From: Hymenolepis diminuta
Lineage: Eukaryota > Platyhelminthes > Cestoda > Cyclophyllidea > Hymenolepididae
Assembly: GCA_900708905.1 (NCBI GenBank)
Contig: CAADRB010000008.1
Span: 2,530,611 to 2,594,610, forward strand
Direction: 5' to 3'
Length of the DNA stretch: 64,000 bases
Shown in pieces: positions 45,253-60,000 of this stretch (positions are counted from its first letter, which is position 1; each line of letters opens with the position of its first letter). Made by a program: the position numbers and the translations under genes. The notes under the pieces were generated by a model. It did no database searches, had not been told where the DNA came from, and was given only the letters and a program-made list of their open reading frames with translations.

Positions 45253-48200
45253 AATATGAAGAAACTTTTTGTACAGCCAAAAGATGACGGAAATCATTTC
45301 TAATATAAATTGTGTGATACTTTATTTATTTGCACATTTTTTCGGTGAAAGGTTTGTTCTTTTTGGGTCGATGGTTGATTGTTTTTCATTTTTCTTCACT
45401 TCGACCTTGTAAGTATGTACATGCCACTGGATTTTCGCGGTTTTTCTTAATTATTGAAGATAAGTATTGCATTAATAATAAGTTCGCTTACTTGTAGTGA
45501 GTTATGTATAGTTAGATCATGTTTTTCTTCATTTAGGTCATATTCGAGAGCTATAGCTGGCACTACTTTTTTATGTTCTCGGGTGCTTAATAAACAGATA
45601 ATACGTTGGTTTTCATAAAATGTGGAACTTCCTATGTTCATTATTGGAACTATTCACAAGACTTGACGTTAGTGGAGAAAAGGTAACCTAGAGCCACTTA
45701 TGAACAAAATCATTTTGTCTTCTCTCTCTCATTGACAAATTTTAACCAATGCAGTTGGTCATCCACTCCACTGGATGTGTACCGATGAGCATCGATCTAA
45801 CCTGATAGACGTATGCATTGACCACTGCGCCATTAACTGTAAATTATTTACCACCCAACAGCTCCTTTTTCATTGGAAATTGACCGTCCAATCATTCGTT
45901 ATCAAGTAAATTATAATTTCTAACTAATGTGATTACGGAAGTGCATTTGGTTCCTGAAAAATCTCTCATATACTTATCCACTAGAAATCTTCGATATTAC
46001 GTGACACTTAAATATTGCCAGGCCGAAAAGGCAGTGTGATACTAATTGCTACTCGAGATAAGCAAGTGTTACTATTATTGGTGTTGGAACCTCCACATTT
46101 CACTCTTCTCAATTTCCAGTAAATGAAGTACACATCGCACTTACTTTATCTGAGCTATGACTTTCTGTTTGAGTAAATTAGTTTTTTAAAGCTGATAATA
46201 CAAATTGCCAAGCTTTTCGGCTTGTTACTTCATTATGTCCTACAGTATAGTCCTGAAAAGTATGCTAATCTCTTCATAAACTTGAAGATTTCTGCTCTTC
46301 AAGTGTGTACCGATGGTGCAGTGATTTACGAGCACGTCTGCAAAGTCAATAGCCATGAATTCGATAGCCATCGGTGCACACAACGAAGGGAATGTCAAAC
46401 CGCACTGATTACCTCTAACTACTAAGAGGAAGAGGATGGTTGAATTCGTGTTTCTCACTTTGGAGGACTCTTGCCTAGAGTTGCAAAACGCTTTTCTCAA
46501 TGTTTCCAAACTGAAAAATATAGTCGTTACGATCTATGAATATTTCTTTGTTTTAGTTTGAATCTCCCCGGCATTTTCTCATTAGACTTCAATGGCTTTG
46601 ATTGGTCTTTATGTTATAATTTTATGGCTCTTTCTTAGTCTGTCGTATTTTTCCTTGATCGACAGGTATTACAAATAGCTTCTAATCTATAAACTAGATG
46701 TTTCAGATTTAACCTGCACATACCACATGACTGTGGTGAGAGAAAAACTACCCACGAAAACACAGTCTACTCACTAATGCCATCTCAATTTGATTTACTC
46801 TGGAAACACTTTAGGATTCGTCTTGGGTGTGGTGTATTTTTTTTTCGGTAAATTTCAACCTGGCAATTGACTTTAAATCTCGAAGTATCAAGCATTTTCT
46901 AAGGGATTATAATGACCCTATGCGGTTAAGTTTCATTTAAACGCAGGTCATGAACACCTGCGAGTGGGCATCGATCGACTGTCAATCATTTTGTCCTACT
47001 CGCTTAACCTTTCACACAACGCGAGTTTTAGTAATTCTCAGTAGGCAAATGCAATGTACTCATTATTTGGCGTTTTGAACATTATCTGTGGACCCTTCCA
47101 GCCAACAAATTTTCCCGAACTTTAGATTCACGTTTGAGAGTTCAAAGCATAACCGCAATTTCATCTGTTTACTTCTTTTCATTGAATGTCCATTCTGCAA
47201 ATGTGCATTCTTGCTTACAATGATTCAATAGATTTCGAAATGAGAGTTACTTTGAAATGTAGAAACTTCTATGACTATGGAGTGCCAGACAGAGATTTTT
47301 CCCGAGCTAAGAGTGTGTGTTTGTGTTTCTGCAAACTTCAACGTGTGAACATATTTTGTGTTATGGATGGAGGTTAGAAAAATTAGTGAATTGGATAAAT
47401 GAAATTTACGAATGTGTCAATGGAGATCGATACATTCAGATTTACTTGTCAATTAGTGTCTATATGAATCAAGCATCATTTGCTTGATAGTGAATGCCTC
47501 CTTTGAAATATCATAAAAAAACTATGGCTTTGGGATCACTAAAGTATGACGGAGAAAACCGAATAAGCTATTTCCCTTTCAAACCTTCATGCGTCTCAAT
47601 ACAAGATAAGTATGAGACAGCTGAATACTCTTGTTATGAGTGAGGAAAGAGATCAGTCCCCCTAATACGTTAACGGGAAAAAATCTGCATGCCAGAGTAC
47701 GATAACAAAGACATTGATTAGCATCTGGAGCGAGGACGGAGTTCAATATCCGATTGATAAGAGTCTTTAAAAAGTGGTTGGTGAATTAATATGTTATGCT
47801 AAACTAAGAAACTGTGCTCAGAAGAACGTGTTGCTGCTTTTTCAATGGATCGTAATGATGTTTATAAAATCTCTCTCAAATTATATTTTTTCTCCTTTGT
47901 CCCCACCATTTATCTCTTTGACTTACCTACTCTTAGGGATGTTATTACGCCAGTACAGCGGACCTTGGAGCGCTTAGATCTCTGCTGTAACTGCAAACTT
48001 CCCACAGAACCGGCATTTGTACCTAATCAGAGTGATTAAATCCCTTAATTGTCCCTTCAGTGATCCGTACTAGATCTCAGTTTCCACGATCATGACCGTC
48101 CTAAGACTTTTAATTTTTTAAATATTACCTCCTTTTACTGAATTTTGCTTATTCCCTCCGTAAACGTACGCAATAGCTGCTACACCGCACGGCATCTGCA

Positions 48201-51200
48201 TCCAACCCTAACAAATAATGCATCCACCACTCTAACGTTCTTTGGTCTGTTCTCTTCTCCCCTCTAAGATCGCCTTCTCGTAGCAACTATCTTCTCTTCC
48301 TGTTCTATTAACACTTGTTAGAAATTTGAAAGTACAGCCTGCAGAATAGCTAAAATACCATACTTAATTGGTGAATAAACTATTAGAGGATTCTTTCAAA
48401 TGACTCACAATGAATATGTCAGCACTGAGTATGATGTTCTAATATGTGGCTTTTCAACCATTCTGGTCTTTTATGACTTAAGGCACGATAGGAAACTGGG
48501 TATTAAATTGTTCTTGTTGATCGGTGCGCATGAAGAACAATGATCTTCAGATAGTGCGAAAGCGCTGCTTACTTTTTTATGGATATCTACATATAGTTAA
48601 CGGCTTTGAACGTTATTGTTATCGTTCGAATTCAGTCTAATTTATAATTTCATATAGGATTAAATGAAACACCCACAAACATTAAAGAATGTTGGATTTT
48701 ACTTTTCGCGCAAAAATGTTTGGAATTTTACCAAACGAAAATGTACGTATACCAATTAATGCTCTTGGGAACTCGACATCACATGTGATAATATAACTGT
48801 TGAATAGGCTCTGGAATTGCATTATTTATCTTAGTTGCACTGCCATTGCAGGTTGTTGGATTAAAATGAATAGGAATCTCTGAATTTAAATAGTGCCAAA
48901 ATCTTTCCTTGATTTGAGCTCCAAAGGAGGGAGTAATTGTATACTAAAGATTATCACAATTGAGCTATCTGATATTCAAATGAGAAAGGCGAGACTAACT
49001 TTCAAATTACACTAAGAATATTTCACGAGAAAACGACTCGACAAAAGGAGATTTGGCCATACATACTTAACTCTGGGATATTTGAATTAATCATTGAAAA
49101 CTTGTACTGAGCAAATGCACCGCCTTGGTAATGTCCATCTTGTTTTCAAATACTGACGATCCTATCGCAAGAACGTCTATCATCCTAGGAAATGACAATG
49201 TGATTGGTATGGTTTTGTCAGTGATCAAAGACAATATTAATATCGTCCCTTATATGTTTTTAAATTTTTTAACTGTTCTCGGCTCAGGTTAATATATGTG
49301 GGTGCATTTTAAACAACCTTTAGAAGAGACTTGCAGTAAATCTAATATCAGAGTCAATAAAGGCATCCTGAATTTATATTATCCCTCCAAATATGTTACC
49401 AGGTCGTTGAAGGAAACCTCTCAATTGAGAAACTCGCATTCCAATGTCTCTCATTATCTCATTTATGACCTTCAGTGCATATGCATCAGTGGGTATATAT
49501 ATACATATATGCTGACCGCCACGACATCGACATATTATAATCCTGGTAATTCAGATGATCGTCTACGGTGATTTATGTCACGGATTCATTACACGACTTA
49601 AGCACATGCTGCCCCTCACCATTATGTCATGCGACCATTTATCCAATCATAGATATAGTTACTTTCCCATAGTCGTAATTGGTTAATTAAGGGACACATT
49701 TGCCTTATTAGCCACGGTGACTCCATTCCACTCTCAATATAAAAATTGCAATTAATTTATCTCCGGATTTTACACATACCCACTTCCATTCCTTGTCACC
49801 GATTCCTTTATTCGATACATTCTATATGTTATTCAGTTCTTAGAACTTCTATTCTATTCTTCTAATAATGTGATTCCACTACTTCTAGCGGCATAGTTGT
49901 CAGGGAGTAAAATTCCTGATACATCACTCTGTCCTGCGGTAACTTTAAAATGCAATATATATATAACTTGTATATAATTTCTATTGCGATTCTTCCTGTT
50001 CAACAACTCAGTTTTTTCTTAGTACACTCCCAATGAATCTTTCTCTCAAGCGGATACTTACGTGAATGATGTAAAACGGTGAGTTGTGGGAACACATTAT
50101 GATGAAATAGGTAAATTCAAATTAATCTTCAATTTTAGCGGGGGCGAATTCCTATGTCATGGGCAGGACTCCAGGATAGCATAAAATATTTATTTTTCAA
50201 ATAAATGTTTCATTATTTGAACGAATGATATCATTATTATAAAATATTATTTATAAGTTAAATCTTTTCCATATACGTTTACTTCAGATTTCCCATAGTA
50301 TTTTCATAATTTCAGTAAGTTTCATGAAAAAGGTAACGATAAGCCAGAGTGGCTTTATGTCATATCTTAAAGAGAGTTTGTCCTTATCATCTGTAGTCAC
50401 ACTAGCTCCTTGCTTCGCCTTGATTATAGCCATTCATCCAGACCCGAAATTATAAGATGAAAGACGAGGATGGACGATAGGGTGGGAAGTTAATGAAGTT
50501 CAGGAATCTTAATATTTGGCTCTTTATTGCCCAAGAAATTAGGAGTTAATGTAGCTGTAACTAATAATATACGATGATAGTTAATGGTTGCCATGATCCC
50601 ATCAACTTCGATGTGTCGGGTGCAGGTTAAGACGACTGAATGCTCACAGATTAGTTAGACTACACTTGTAATTATTCTGTCCCATTTTAAACTTATCTGT
50701 TCCGCCATTCCATTTATCAAGACGCATTTTATTTTTATTAACTGTAGAAATTTGAGATTTCAGTTTTAGCATAAATTTGGTTAAGAAATGAACGATTTTT
50801 TTAAAAAAGTTGATATCTGAATTTTTACTATTCTAGTTTCCTCCTTGCTTAAGCATGCGTCAAAAATTACCTTATTTCTTTCAAATGAGTTTTCCGAATA
50901 GTATATGTTGAGAATCGAAATCGAAATTGAAAAATCACCTTCCAGATATGTGCCTTAAACGTTATTTCCAAACTAGAAGCAATATAACTTGCTGCCCATA
51001 AATACAACAAGAATTTCAATTGCCCAGCATGCTAATGAAGTTCAATCCCCATTAACGGATATACAGTTGCTCTAATCTTTATCCTACGCATTGAAACTGA
51101 TGATTAAATGAGAGGCGGAGATATTGTCCTCGGCATTATCTGTTATCAATAATCGGAACGAAGGTATCTCTGTGGTGAGTGAGTGGCCCACATGTTTACA

Positions 51201-51883
51201 GTCCGTCATTAAAATTTTCCTCGATTCGGAAGTTCTATATTAATTCAGTTTCTTTTAATAATGAGTTGAGTTTGCTAATTTTATCCCTCCTTTCATTTCC
51301 ATCATTCATCTTCAATTTCTCCTTCCTTTTTAATAATCTCGAATCTAGACACTTCGGTAATAATAGGACATCTCACGAATCTCATTTGAAATCTTGTTAT
51401 GTAGAGACGAAAATGTGTTGGAAAATTACATCAATACGTCGTCATTTCTCAGGTAATAGAGATGAATTCCAAATGGGTCTGAACAATAAGGTTATTTTTA
51501 AAAGCAATAAATCTGGGCATGTGATTTCCTCAAAGGTCATAACAACGCTAGCCAATGTCTTGCGTTAGGATCTATTTATAACAATTTGAGTACAAGTATA
51601 TATGTCAAACTTCTTGTAGCTTTATCGTGATTCTTGATACGTTGGTGGTGCTCTCTGTACCTTTTCGATCCACTCTCCTTTATCATCTATTGGACTGTGT
51701 TATTCGATGGCATTTGATTTCCGCAATTAAAAATCGTATTTTTTGTATTACTGTGAATAATAATAACAATAATAATGCACTGGCGCAATTTTCAAAATTC
51801 GGCATTTTTGAATAAATCAGTGGTGAGTTTTCCGAACCTCAAAAATTTCAGGCATAAATTTGTATAATGTAATTACTTTTTAG
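45253..51883. other. Intergenic region
   Basis: About 6.6 kb without a gene that I can assemble. An acceptor-like TACTCTTAG at 47937 is followed by an open frame ending NQSD at 48039 that could be a terminal exon. A tRNA-like inverted repeat lies near 46311-46379. Otherwise it holds AT-rich sequence, including an AT dinucleotide run near 49490-49512. Confidence 0.45.
46311..46379 (+). repeat. tRNA-like short inverted repeat
   Basis: CCGATGG at the left and CCATCGG at the right are exact complements about 50 nt apart, the size of a tRNA acceptor stem. The inner part includes GTGCAGTGATTTACGAGCA (A-box-like) and AATTCGAT (loosely B-box-like). No proper T stem forms, so it is at most a tRNA relic or a SINE head. 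Confidence 0.25.
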
Positions 51884-54059
51884 GAAGGAGAAAGTCATAA
51901 AGACGCAACTCAGCTCACTACAAACTAAAGGTAAGAGACTATAGGTAATATAGTGAAGAGTAGTAATGAGCTTTTGTCTAGAGCCTTATCTTTTATGCAT
52001 GGTAACCAGATCGATAGCAATATTTTAGTTGATTCAATTGTTCTTAAAGCGAATGGGCAAACATTAAGGCCTTGAATTTAATAAAACAGTTTAAATTACA
52101 GCGACTTCATCATTTTCCACCGCCTTCAATGTTCTTAGTGTTTAATTATCTCCAATAGCCTTAAGATGGTCACGCGATAAGGATAATTGCGACTCTTAAT
52201 TTTTTGTTGCGAAAAGACCTTGAAATGTCCTTGAAGTATTTTTAAGATAGTTTTTTGATGCGTAGTCTGCAGTGATATAATAGCTGACTGTTAATCAACA
52301 TTTGAATATTCTTCGTTTATAATGATGGAATTTATCTTTCAAAAATGTTGATATGTTTTAAAACACTGTGGGACGATTTACGTAGAATTTAAATCGCATT
52401 TTCGAGAGTTTCAAATAAATTTCCCTGCTATTGTCTCTTAAATAATTCGGCTTATGTCACCTATCGTTATCTTAATCCAGTTAAGCTCTAATCCTACGGT
52501 ACTTACAAAAATATCATCATAAAAAAGGAAGAAAAGAAACAGAGATTGTGGATTGAAAATTTACTATAGGAGAGTATAAACTAGGCTTCTGTCTCATAAA
52601 TTATAATCCGAAAAATATTACTTCGGGTCCAAGACTGAATCCTGACTAGCCGCAGAAATCGATAACAAGCAAAGTTCACCTTGAGTGAGCCTCATTGAGA
52701 TCACATGCTTTTCTAAAATCTTGTTAACACTGACAAGAACAATACTGAAATTCTATGACCATCTGTCCAAATTTATCATTTTCTCAAAAAGCTCTTTACG
52801 GTTTGGATATGAATTCTTTGTGGAGCTCATGAGACAAAACTTAATAACTGAAATACAAATGATAACAGATAATAATAATAGATAAGGGGTTCAGAAAACC
52901 AAATGAAGTAAAACTGGTTGATAACCTGACTACTGTTAGCTTCCGCTTGTTCTTCTTTCTTTCAGCTCTTATTAGAATAGTTTACAATTTTTGTGCTCAG
53001 ACGATAAAAATGGTAATTTTTTGTCCTATTACATATAATACTAATCACCTTGACAGAAGATAAATGACCAATGGCAAGTACAAATCTAGCGAACGCTTTT
53101 TTGTCAAGAACATAGTTATTCTCACCAACCTGGCCTTGGCTGTAACAAGATAAAGATAAATCAAGATTGCATGACCAACTACGGAATTAAATCAATTGAT
53201 CAAGAGCTCTGAATATTGTGAATATTTCAGCCAAGTATCCGGAAGTCAATCCAAGCCAATTAAACATTAAGAAATTACATGGTAAGTTCTACTTCCTATG
53301 AGTATATGGGCAATCCAAGGCTTAAATAATTCAAAAGAATATTCTTGATGCCATGATTACCTTATCTGTTTCTCCTTGACCTCTGCCCCTCTTCTTATCT
53401 TACTGTATTCATTTCGATTTCCTCTTTATTTGGATTAAAACTTGTATTTTTGCATGGTCTTAGGCAATAATGATATTTAAAACTGACTGAAACTCAACAT
53501 GTGCAAGTTAGATAACTGTAATAGACTTACGGGAATAGTTACATTGTAGCAATTATAGACATGTTGCAACATCACTACAGTTTTGGAATTATGACTTACG
53601 AATTTGAGACTTTAGACTGTCCTTTAAACCTAGAGATTTTACCTTTTCAAAATTTCCCATTTCTTACTATAATTCCACCCAAATATCAAGGTGGACCTTT
53701 TATGTTCCAGCCATTAGTCTTACGCGATGGAAATAGTCCAAGTTTCTCCCAAATGCAAATGGATATGAGAGCCCCAAGAGAGTCTATAAACACTGATTAT
53801 TACCTTGCAGCTAATCAGGAGATCACAGGTAGGTGTTCTCTAAGTAGGAGAGTAGAAGACGCCACAATTCATTATTCACTTGATCCATTAAATTGATATG
53901 TGTTTATCAACTGTCATCAACTTGGCACTTTTTTCTAGGTGAGAGTAGTTTCTTTGAAGGCAACATCAAAATGCCGCTTTTCCTGGTGTATTTGTCATTT
54001 TCTGAATACGATATTTTTACTTGAAGGGGTTTATTTAGGTGTGTGCTCTAATGATATGA
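51884..54059 (+). CDS. Putative spliced gene of unknown function (partial model)
   Basis: I do not recognise this product. A chain of exons with good splice sites and matching phases is visible: 51884-51930 (donor GTAAGA), 53231-53281 (donor GTAAGT), 53550-53828 (donor GTAGGT), 53939-53985, then either 54039-54059 ending in TGA or read-through to a TGA at about 54022. The encoded stretches run KVIKTQLSSLQTK, then KYPEVNPSQLNIKKLH, then AIIDMLQHHYSFGIMTYEFE, LEILPFQNFPFLTIIPPKY, GGPFMFQPLVLRDG, and GESSFFEGNIKMPLFL. The first part is helix-like and the middle is rich in Pro, Phe and aromatic residues. The 5' end is not found; possible upstream exons near 51453-51489 or 51773-51830 are ambiguous. 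I see a faint likeness to the UEV-like head of VPS37A, too weak to name it. Confidence 0.4.
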
Positions 54060-57000
54060 GTAATAGACCCCAGAGAGAGAGAGAGAGAGATTTTCCCAGA
54101 AAAGACGTATCTAGTAACCAGACCAGACCATTTATTGATATAATTAATAATCTATTTATGTGCAGAGGATTAGGTTTGGTCGTATTGTAAGTGAACGAAT
54201 GGCTGGACTTCATAATCCGATATAGTGGGATATGATTGATCAGACAACGAACCAGTCGATAAACGACGGTTTGACTAAATCATGGTTACGACGTGGAAGT
54301 AGCATACTGATGACGTGGCATCGATATTGCACTTCTAGTGCATGCTAGGGCATTTTCCCGTCTTTCTAAAAAAAGCCACGTTTCTTTTCGTTCGATTCGT
54401 ATGATAGTAAATGGATTTATTATTTGTAACCAAATTGAAAATTGAATAAATTCATTTAAAAACTCACTACTAGTAGTAAATATCGATAAGTGACATCTCA
54501 ATCTATAATCTACGTATAGTGATTTAATGCAAACGGTTATGAACCCGAAACAGTAAGTGATCTCGGTCCTCAGCAGTTAAACTTCATGCGAATGATCGAT
54601 TGTACGTGAGTGGCATTTTGAGTAAATAGATTGGGGAGACTTTCTAGACAACTCTTAAACTATCCTTACCACTTTCATATGTGGAGTTGGGTTTTATACC
54701 ACTAGGCAGGATCCTAAAAAATCCATTGTCCATTTGGCTGTCTCCACACACTGAACTCTGTTATGGAAAATTTTAGTCTTAGTAAGTTAAGCTTTAGAGT
54801 TTCGAAGAAACTATTAATGATTTGTTAACTGTATAAGTGTAAGCATTCAAAAAAGAAAAGGATTCATTTATGTTTTTCTTAAGACATTCTCAGTTGCTGG
54901 TGAATGCATTTTCCATAATGAATAAATCAACTATCAAATCGAAACGAAAACGTTAACGTTACGAAATGACACCAAAAATTTCCATCTTTGTAAACTACCA
55001 GTTTCTCACCTACAAGCGAAAATACGGGATGTTACTAAATATATCCATGTTATTCAATAAATATAGGAGCATATTTATTTACAAAGTACATATGTGTAAT
55101 ACTGATAATAAAAGTGAGAGATAATTTAGGGCCTTTTATTTAGGAAGAGGAGGAGAATGGGAATTCGGGGTGTTCGATTGTTCAATACTCATCTCCGAAG
55201 GAAGGAAAATCCTGTTAGTAGTGAGGATTCATTTAGGTCAACCATCTACTTCCACCCGGTTTGAATTAATTTCACATCAAAAGTCTTTCAAGTATGGAAA
55301 ACTTCCGTTATTAGTATGGTATTATTGAAAAAAAGTACATTCTGATAGAAAACAGGTAGTCATACCTTTAAAAATTTAAAATTCAACAAATAGAACGGTG
55401 GTCTTTCAAAAATGAAACGAGCATTGTTTTTATTTAGGCGAACTTTTGCAAATAATTAACAAAATTGCATGATTCGTGGAAGGAAACATACAGATTTTAA
55501 GCTGCGATTGACTAACATTATCGAAGACGTATGTAGCAATTCCTCTGCCGTCGTGAGTACTAGTGAATTCGATTTACTGATTGATTAAATATAGACAGTT
55601 TTACTATTTTGAGTAATTATATTGCGTTGACAGCCTTTGATCGACTCCTCTCAGTCACAAAGGAGAAAATTTATGTCCATGCAAAATAAAGTAACAAATG
55701 TACATGTTTTTATACATTATTTATAATATTTGCATTAATTACTTGTTTGTTTAAATGTACTGTTCGTGTAAATATATGTCATCAGTCAATCGGTGACGTG
55801 GCACAGAGCAATAAAGTTGGAACTAGTTTTTTTACATTGTGTTCTGGTCTGATGTTTGAAGGAATAAGTTATAAAAGGAACGAAAATGAAATACAGCAGA
55901 AGTAAATATAAGACAGAATGATTTTTCAAAATCACCATTCGTTTTAATACTAAGGTGTATCCCTCATGTCTCGTTTTGAACAAATTACTAAACTTTATCC
56001 CATAAACTGAGCAGTTTATGCATGCGTATCTCAAAAGTATATTAAATATTTGAGGTTCTAGTATACATTTGAGAAAATGGCTCTAAAATACGAGTACATT
56101 TCAATAAAACAAAAAATCTAGAATTGCCTGAAGTTGGGGATTTATAAGAAATCTCTCTAACAGTCTTATCTTTTATTGAAAATCGACAATTAATCTACAA
56201 TGAAGGGGTACTAGCTTGAACAGTTGATGAATCCAAGACCTCTTTTGGTCAATGTCCAATTTTTCGATATTGTTTAAATAGAGAAAATTAATTTGCCAAT
56301 TGATATTATGTGCACATTCAAGTGTTGTGTTAATGATTTCGTTATTTGAAAAGACGGAGAAAAGGAGCAATCGTTTGATTGGCCGAATAAAATGGAAACA
56401 AGTAGCCAGATTCTTGAGGCTTTCAGAATACGTGTCCACTTATGCATTTACGATCAGAAGCTTCTACATTACTGAGGTGTTTTGAATAGGTCAAATTATG
56501 ATATGTAGTATTTGCCAGCTAAAAGTAAGATGAAACTGATAATTCAGTCCATTTAATTACAGCTGTCTGTTAAAGATTCTATAAACCCCATAAAACGGAT
56601 TGAGAAATATATGGATTTCAAAATTACATTTACTAGAGATGAAAGAGGGAAGGGAATATTTTATTATTTCAGTCAATCTTCGGTAACACCCAATTGTTCT
56701 TAAGATATTCAAGTTTTGAAATATTTGAGAGTTTTGGACACCATTTCTGCTGGAAAATTGGTTTAATTTTTAGAAACCGAGGTTTTCTAGTTTACATTGT
56801 TGTAATCGTGAATTTTGTAAGTCAATACTGTCTCCTTTTTCAATCGGAGAGTGCAAACCTGAAGCAGCTCGTAAGACTGGTTGGTCTTATCAGTCTAATA
56901 GTACAAAACATTTAGCTGATGCAGCATGAGATTCACCGCTACTAATGACCAAATTGACTTACCTTCATTCGTTATCTTGTTCAAATGCATAAATAAAATG

Positions 57001-60000
57001 GTCAACATGGGTCACAACTGGATAATATATCCAAGTACTGGAACAGAGTTATCATTTAATTAGAACTTAACGTACAGCTGATTCCTCATTACTGAGAGCA
57101 ATAATGTTTGATAACAATAACTTCGCAATTATCTTAGACTCAATGTGCAATGTCGTGCAGCATCAAGATGAGGGTGGCATGATTAAAAATTTATTATTGG
57201 ACCAGGGCTCATTGAAGTTGTTTCAGTCAAGGACATAAATAATGAAGAAATAAGAACTCAAGAAACAAATCGGATTTTATTAATTATAGTCATGTGGTGA
57301 TCTAAATTATTAAATTTTTCGCGAATTAAAAACTTCATCCATATTTCCTTCATTTTCGATAAGCACTTTCACCTAAATTTCATAAATATTTTCTAATTAC
57401 TATTCGGTTCGTCACCTGAGGGTCTGTACCACTCAGGAGCTGGTCACTCACGAAATTCCGTTGTTCTGACTGATCGAGTGTTAGGAGTCGTCTGACCCAG
57501 CTATTTTATCACCTATCCTAAAGTATATATACCCTTTCTGTATTCGCTGTGTCCACCTCCTGGCCTCATCCCTCATCAAGCAGACTGACACTAATAAACC
57601 TTACTGGTTGCGGCTATTTTCATTCATAGAAGAATAACTACGGAGAAGGAGTCTTCTCGAGTAATAAGGATCATCGTTTTGAGAAAAATTAATACACTCT
57701 GCAGACCAAATCGCTTTGGTATTAATAATATTGCTTTAATGTTAATAAATGACCCGATTAAGTTATATTAAACCATTGGTGCCTAGATAGATGCATTTAT
57801 CCATGGTGCACATTAATTTCTCAAAATAGGTATCCCGTGACTCTACTTTACGATTATAAAGAATACCTCTTGACCGGGCGTGGTTGTGATTATTACACTT
57901 TCTCGAGTGCATTTCAGATCATAAATATGCCAGCTGAGATGAATGGAACCTCCAATACTTAAAATACATCTAATAATTATTTTATTTTAAATCTTATTTA
58001 CACTAATTTGATTTATCTGACGAAATTTGTAAATATTTGCAAGTATTTGCCTCTAAATTAACTCGTCAAATACCTGCTTTTATATGGTACAGTTACAAGC
58101 TGGTCTGTAGAAAGATAATTAAGAAAGAGTCCTCAGTTCTATATAAAAATAAATAACTAATTTACTCTATATTAAAGGCGTTTAAAAGGAACACACAGTA
58201 TAAAATAATCCATCCTATCCTTAAAACTTGGACAATTTAGGTGCAAGTTTCAATGTGAAATCAGATGAATTCCAACTGGATTGTGAAATTCGACAATAAG
58301 AAACTATGGATGAATGAAAAATTGAATTCGAAAATTAATTTTTACTAAAATAACATTTTTTACTTAGAAGGATAATTTTCGGCCAAACACTTCTAAATTC
58401 TCAAAAATATAATTTCCAGGGACAAAGAGGGCTTAATTGTGACCGAAGCTGTGTTGTAATCTTGCTCAAGGATTGAAGTCTCCTAACTTGCCTTTCTTCC
58501 CCCTCAGTAAGTATTACGCCTCTTCTTTCAATAAAGCCTTAGATAATATCTTTGGTTCAAATAAAAGAATTTTGACTACATTAGTGAAACTGTGGTATTT
58601 CATTTGCATACCACTTTTCTGTGGTTTTGTATCGGTCTGATCGTGTACTTTGCAACAATCCAATATCATCTTCGCATTTAAACAGAGTATTTCCGAATTT
58701 CTAGCCACTAATTTTGATGCTCTAAACTGTGAAACACCTTCTGATTGTATTTAAGACTAACCTTGTTAAAGAATAAAATCTTACCAGAATTTTATTCAAT
58801 TAATAGGTGAATCTCCCTGCCCGAGCCTCTAATTCCATCGATGAGTCTCAACTACCACGCTAAGCACACTCAAAACATTAATTTTTTTAATTTTCAGCTT
58901 TTATATTTTCTAAATTTCTTAAAAAATACGCATATTATGTACGGTTTAAATCTTGAATATTGACAAAAATAAATTTACGTCATTTTATATATTCTTTAAG
59001 AAAAAAATAGAATTAAATTATAGAAACAAACAGGCCTCACATTAAGCATATAAAAATAATATTCTGAATTTTAAATTTTATTTTATTTATGCAACGCTAT
59101 GGGTGGTACATTTTCCATATATTCTCATGGAATGGAATTGTCAATTACATTTCTGAAAAAATTTGCATCCGATAAAATTATTTCTGTCTTTCGATAGCAC
59201 CTAAAGTATGAAGTGAACCTTTGCTCAATTGAAGAATATTTTGACAAAATTAGTTTACCCTGATATATATCCAGTTATTTATAAAAATCAAAACTATTTA
59301 AATTTTTTAAGAGGGAATTTGAGCCTAATTAAGTCCTTGGAATTTTTCTAACTTTCAAATGATTTTTATAAGCTAAAAATCTGGATGGATTATGGTTGGC
59401 TAAATCTAAAGATGGATATCATTCGGTCATTTTCCATCATCAGTTTGGTGAAATGTGAGATTGTCCTTATAAACAAATTTCCCTGCAATAATCTTCGAAG
59501 CAAGGCTCTGAAAGAAATGAATGTTCACATATGTCAATCTGGGGAAATCGCAATTCGATTCAAGTAAAAATACCTGATTTCGGGCCTAAAATCTCGGATT
59601 TCACTCCTTTCACCCCTCAGTAATGTCAAGGTCTATCTATTCAAATTATGCGCATGGTGCGATTCTTTGATCAAACCCGTTTGATGATCAGTCATCAAAG
59701 AATTCATAGATTCCAACTGGTGACCATAGTCAGTGCTTTTTTCTGGCAACCCAGAAGACATTTTAAATAGATATGGTACCCGTTAGCCTAATGAGTAGCA
59801 CCTGTTCGCAGATCTGATAGGTCACGATTGTTCAAAAACCTCTATTGGACATCTCCCAGTAAAGTATTCGAGTTCGCATCCTTTATTTTTTAAAAATTAC
59901 ATCTCCTGGGCTGCCCAGGAAAATTATGAATATTTAATTATATACTTTTTATTATTATTGGAATTCACCAAAATTGGAGAATTTTAACTTTCAAAGACAA

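Noticed and set aside
51179..51568. 129-codon plus-strand open frame
   Set aside because: Low-complexity S/F/L/N-rich composition without family pattern. Only a small part (51453-51489) could be an exon of the unknown gene, and that is ambiguous.
54068..54090. GA-repeat and associated open frame 53939-54190
   Set aside because: The frame is shifted relative to the phase imposed by the preceding exons and contains a simple GA repeat, so it is not taken as coding.
57405..57640. Possible solo LTR (TATATATACC, later CTAATAAACC)
   Set aside because: Promoter-like and polyadenylation-like motifs are present in order, but no second copy, clear termini or target duplication was found in the window.
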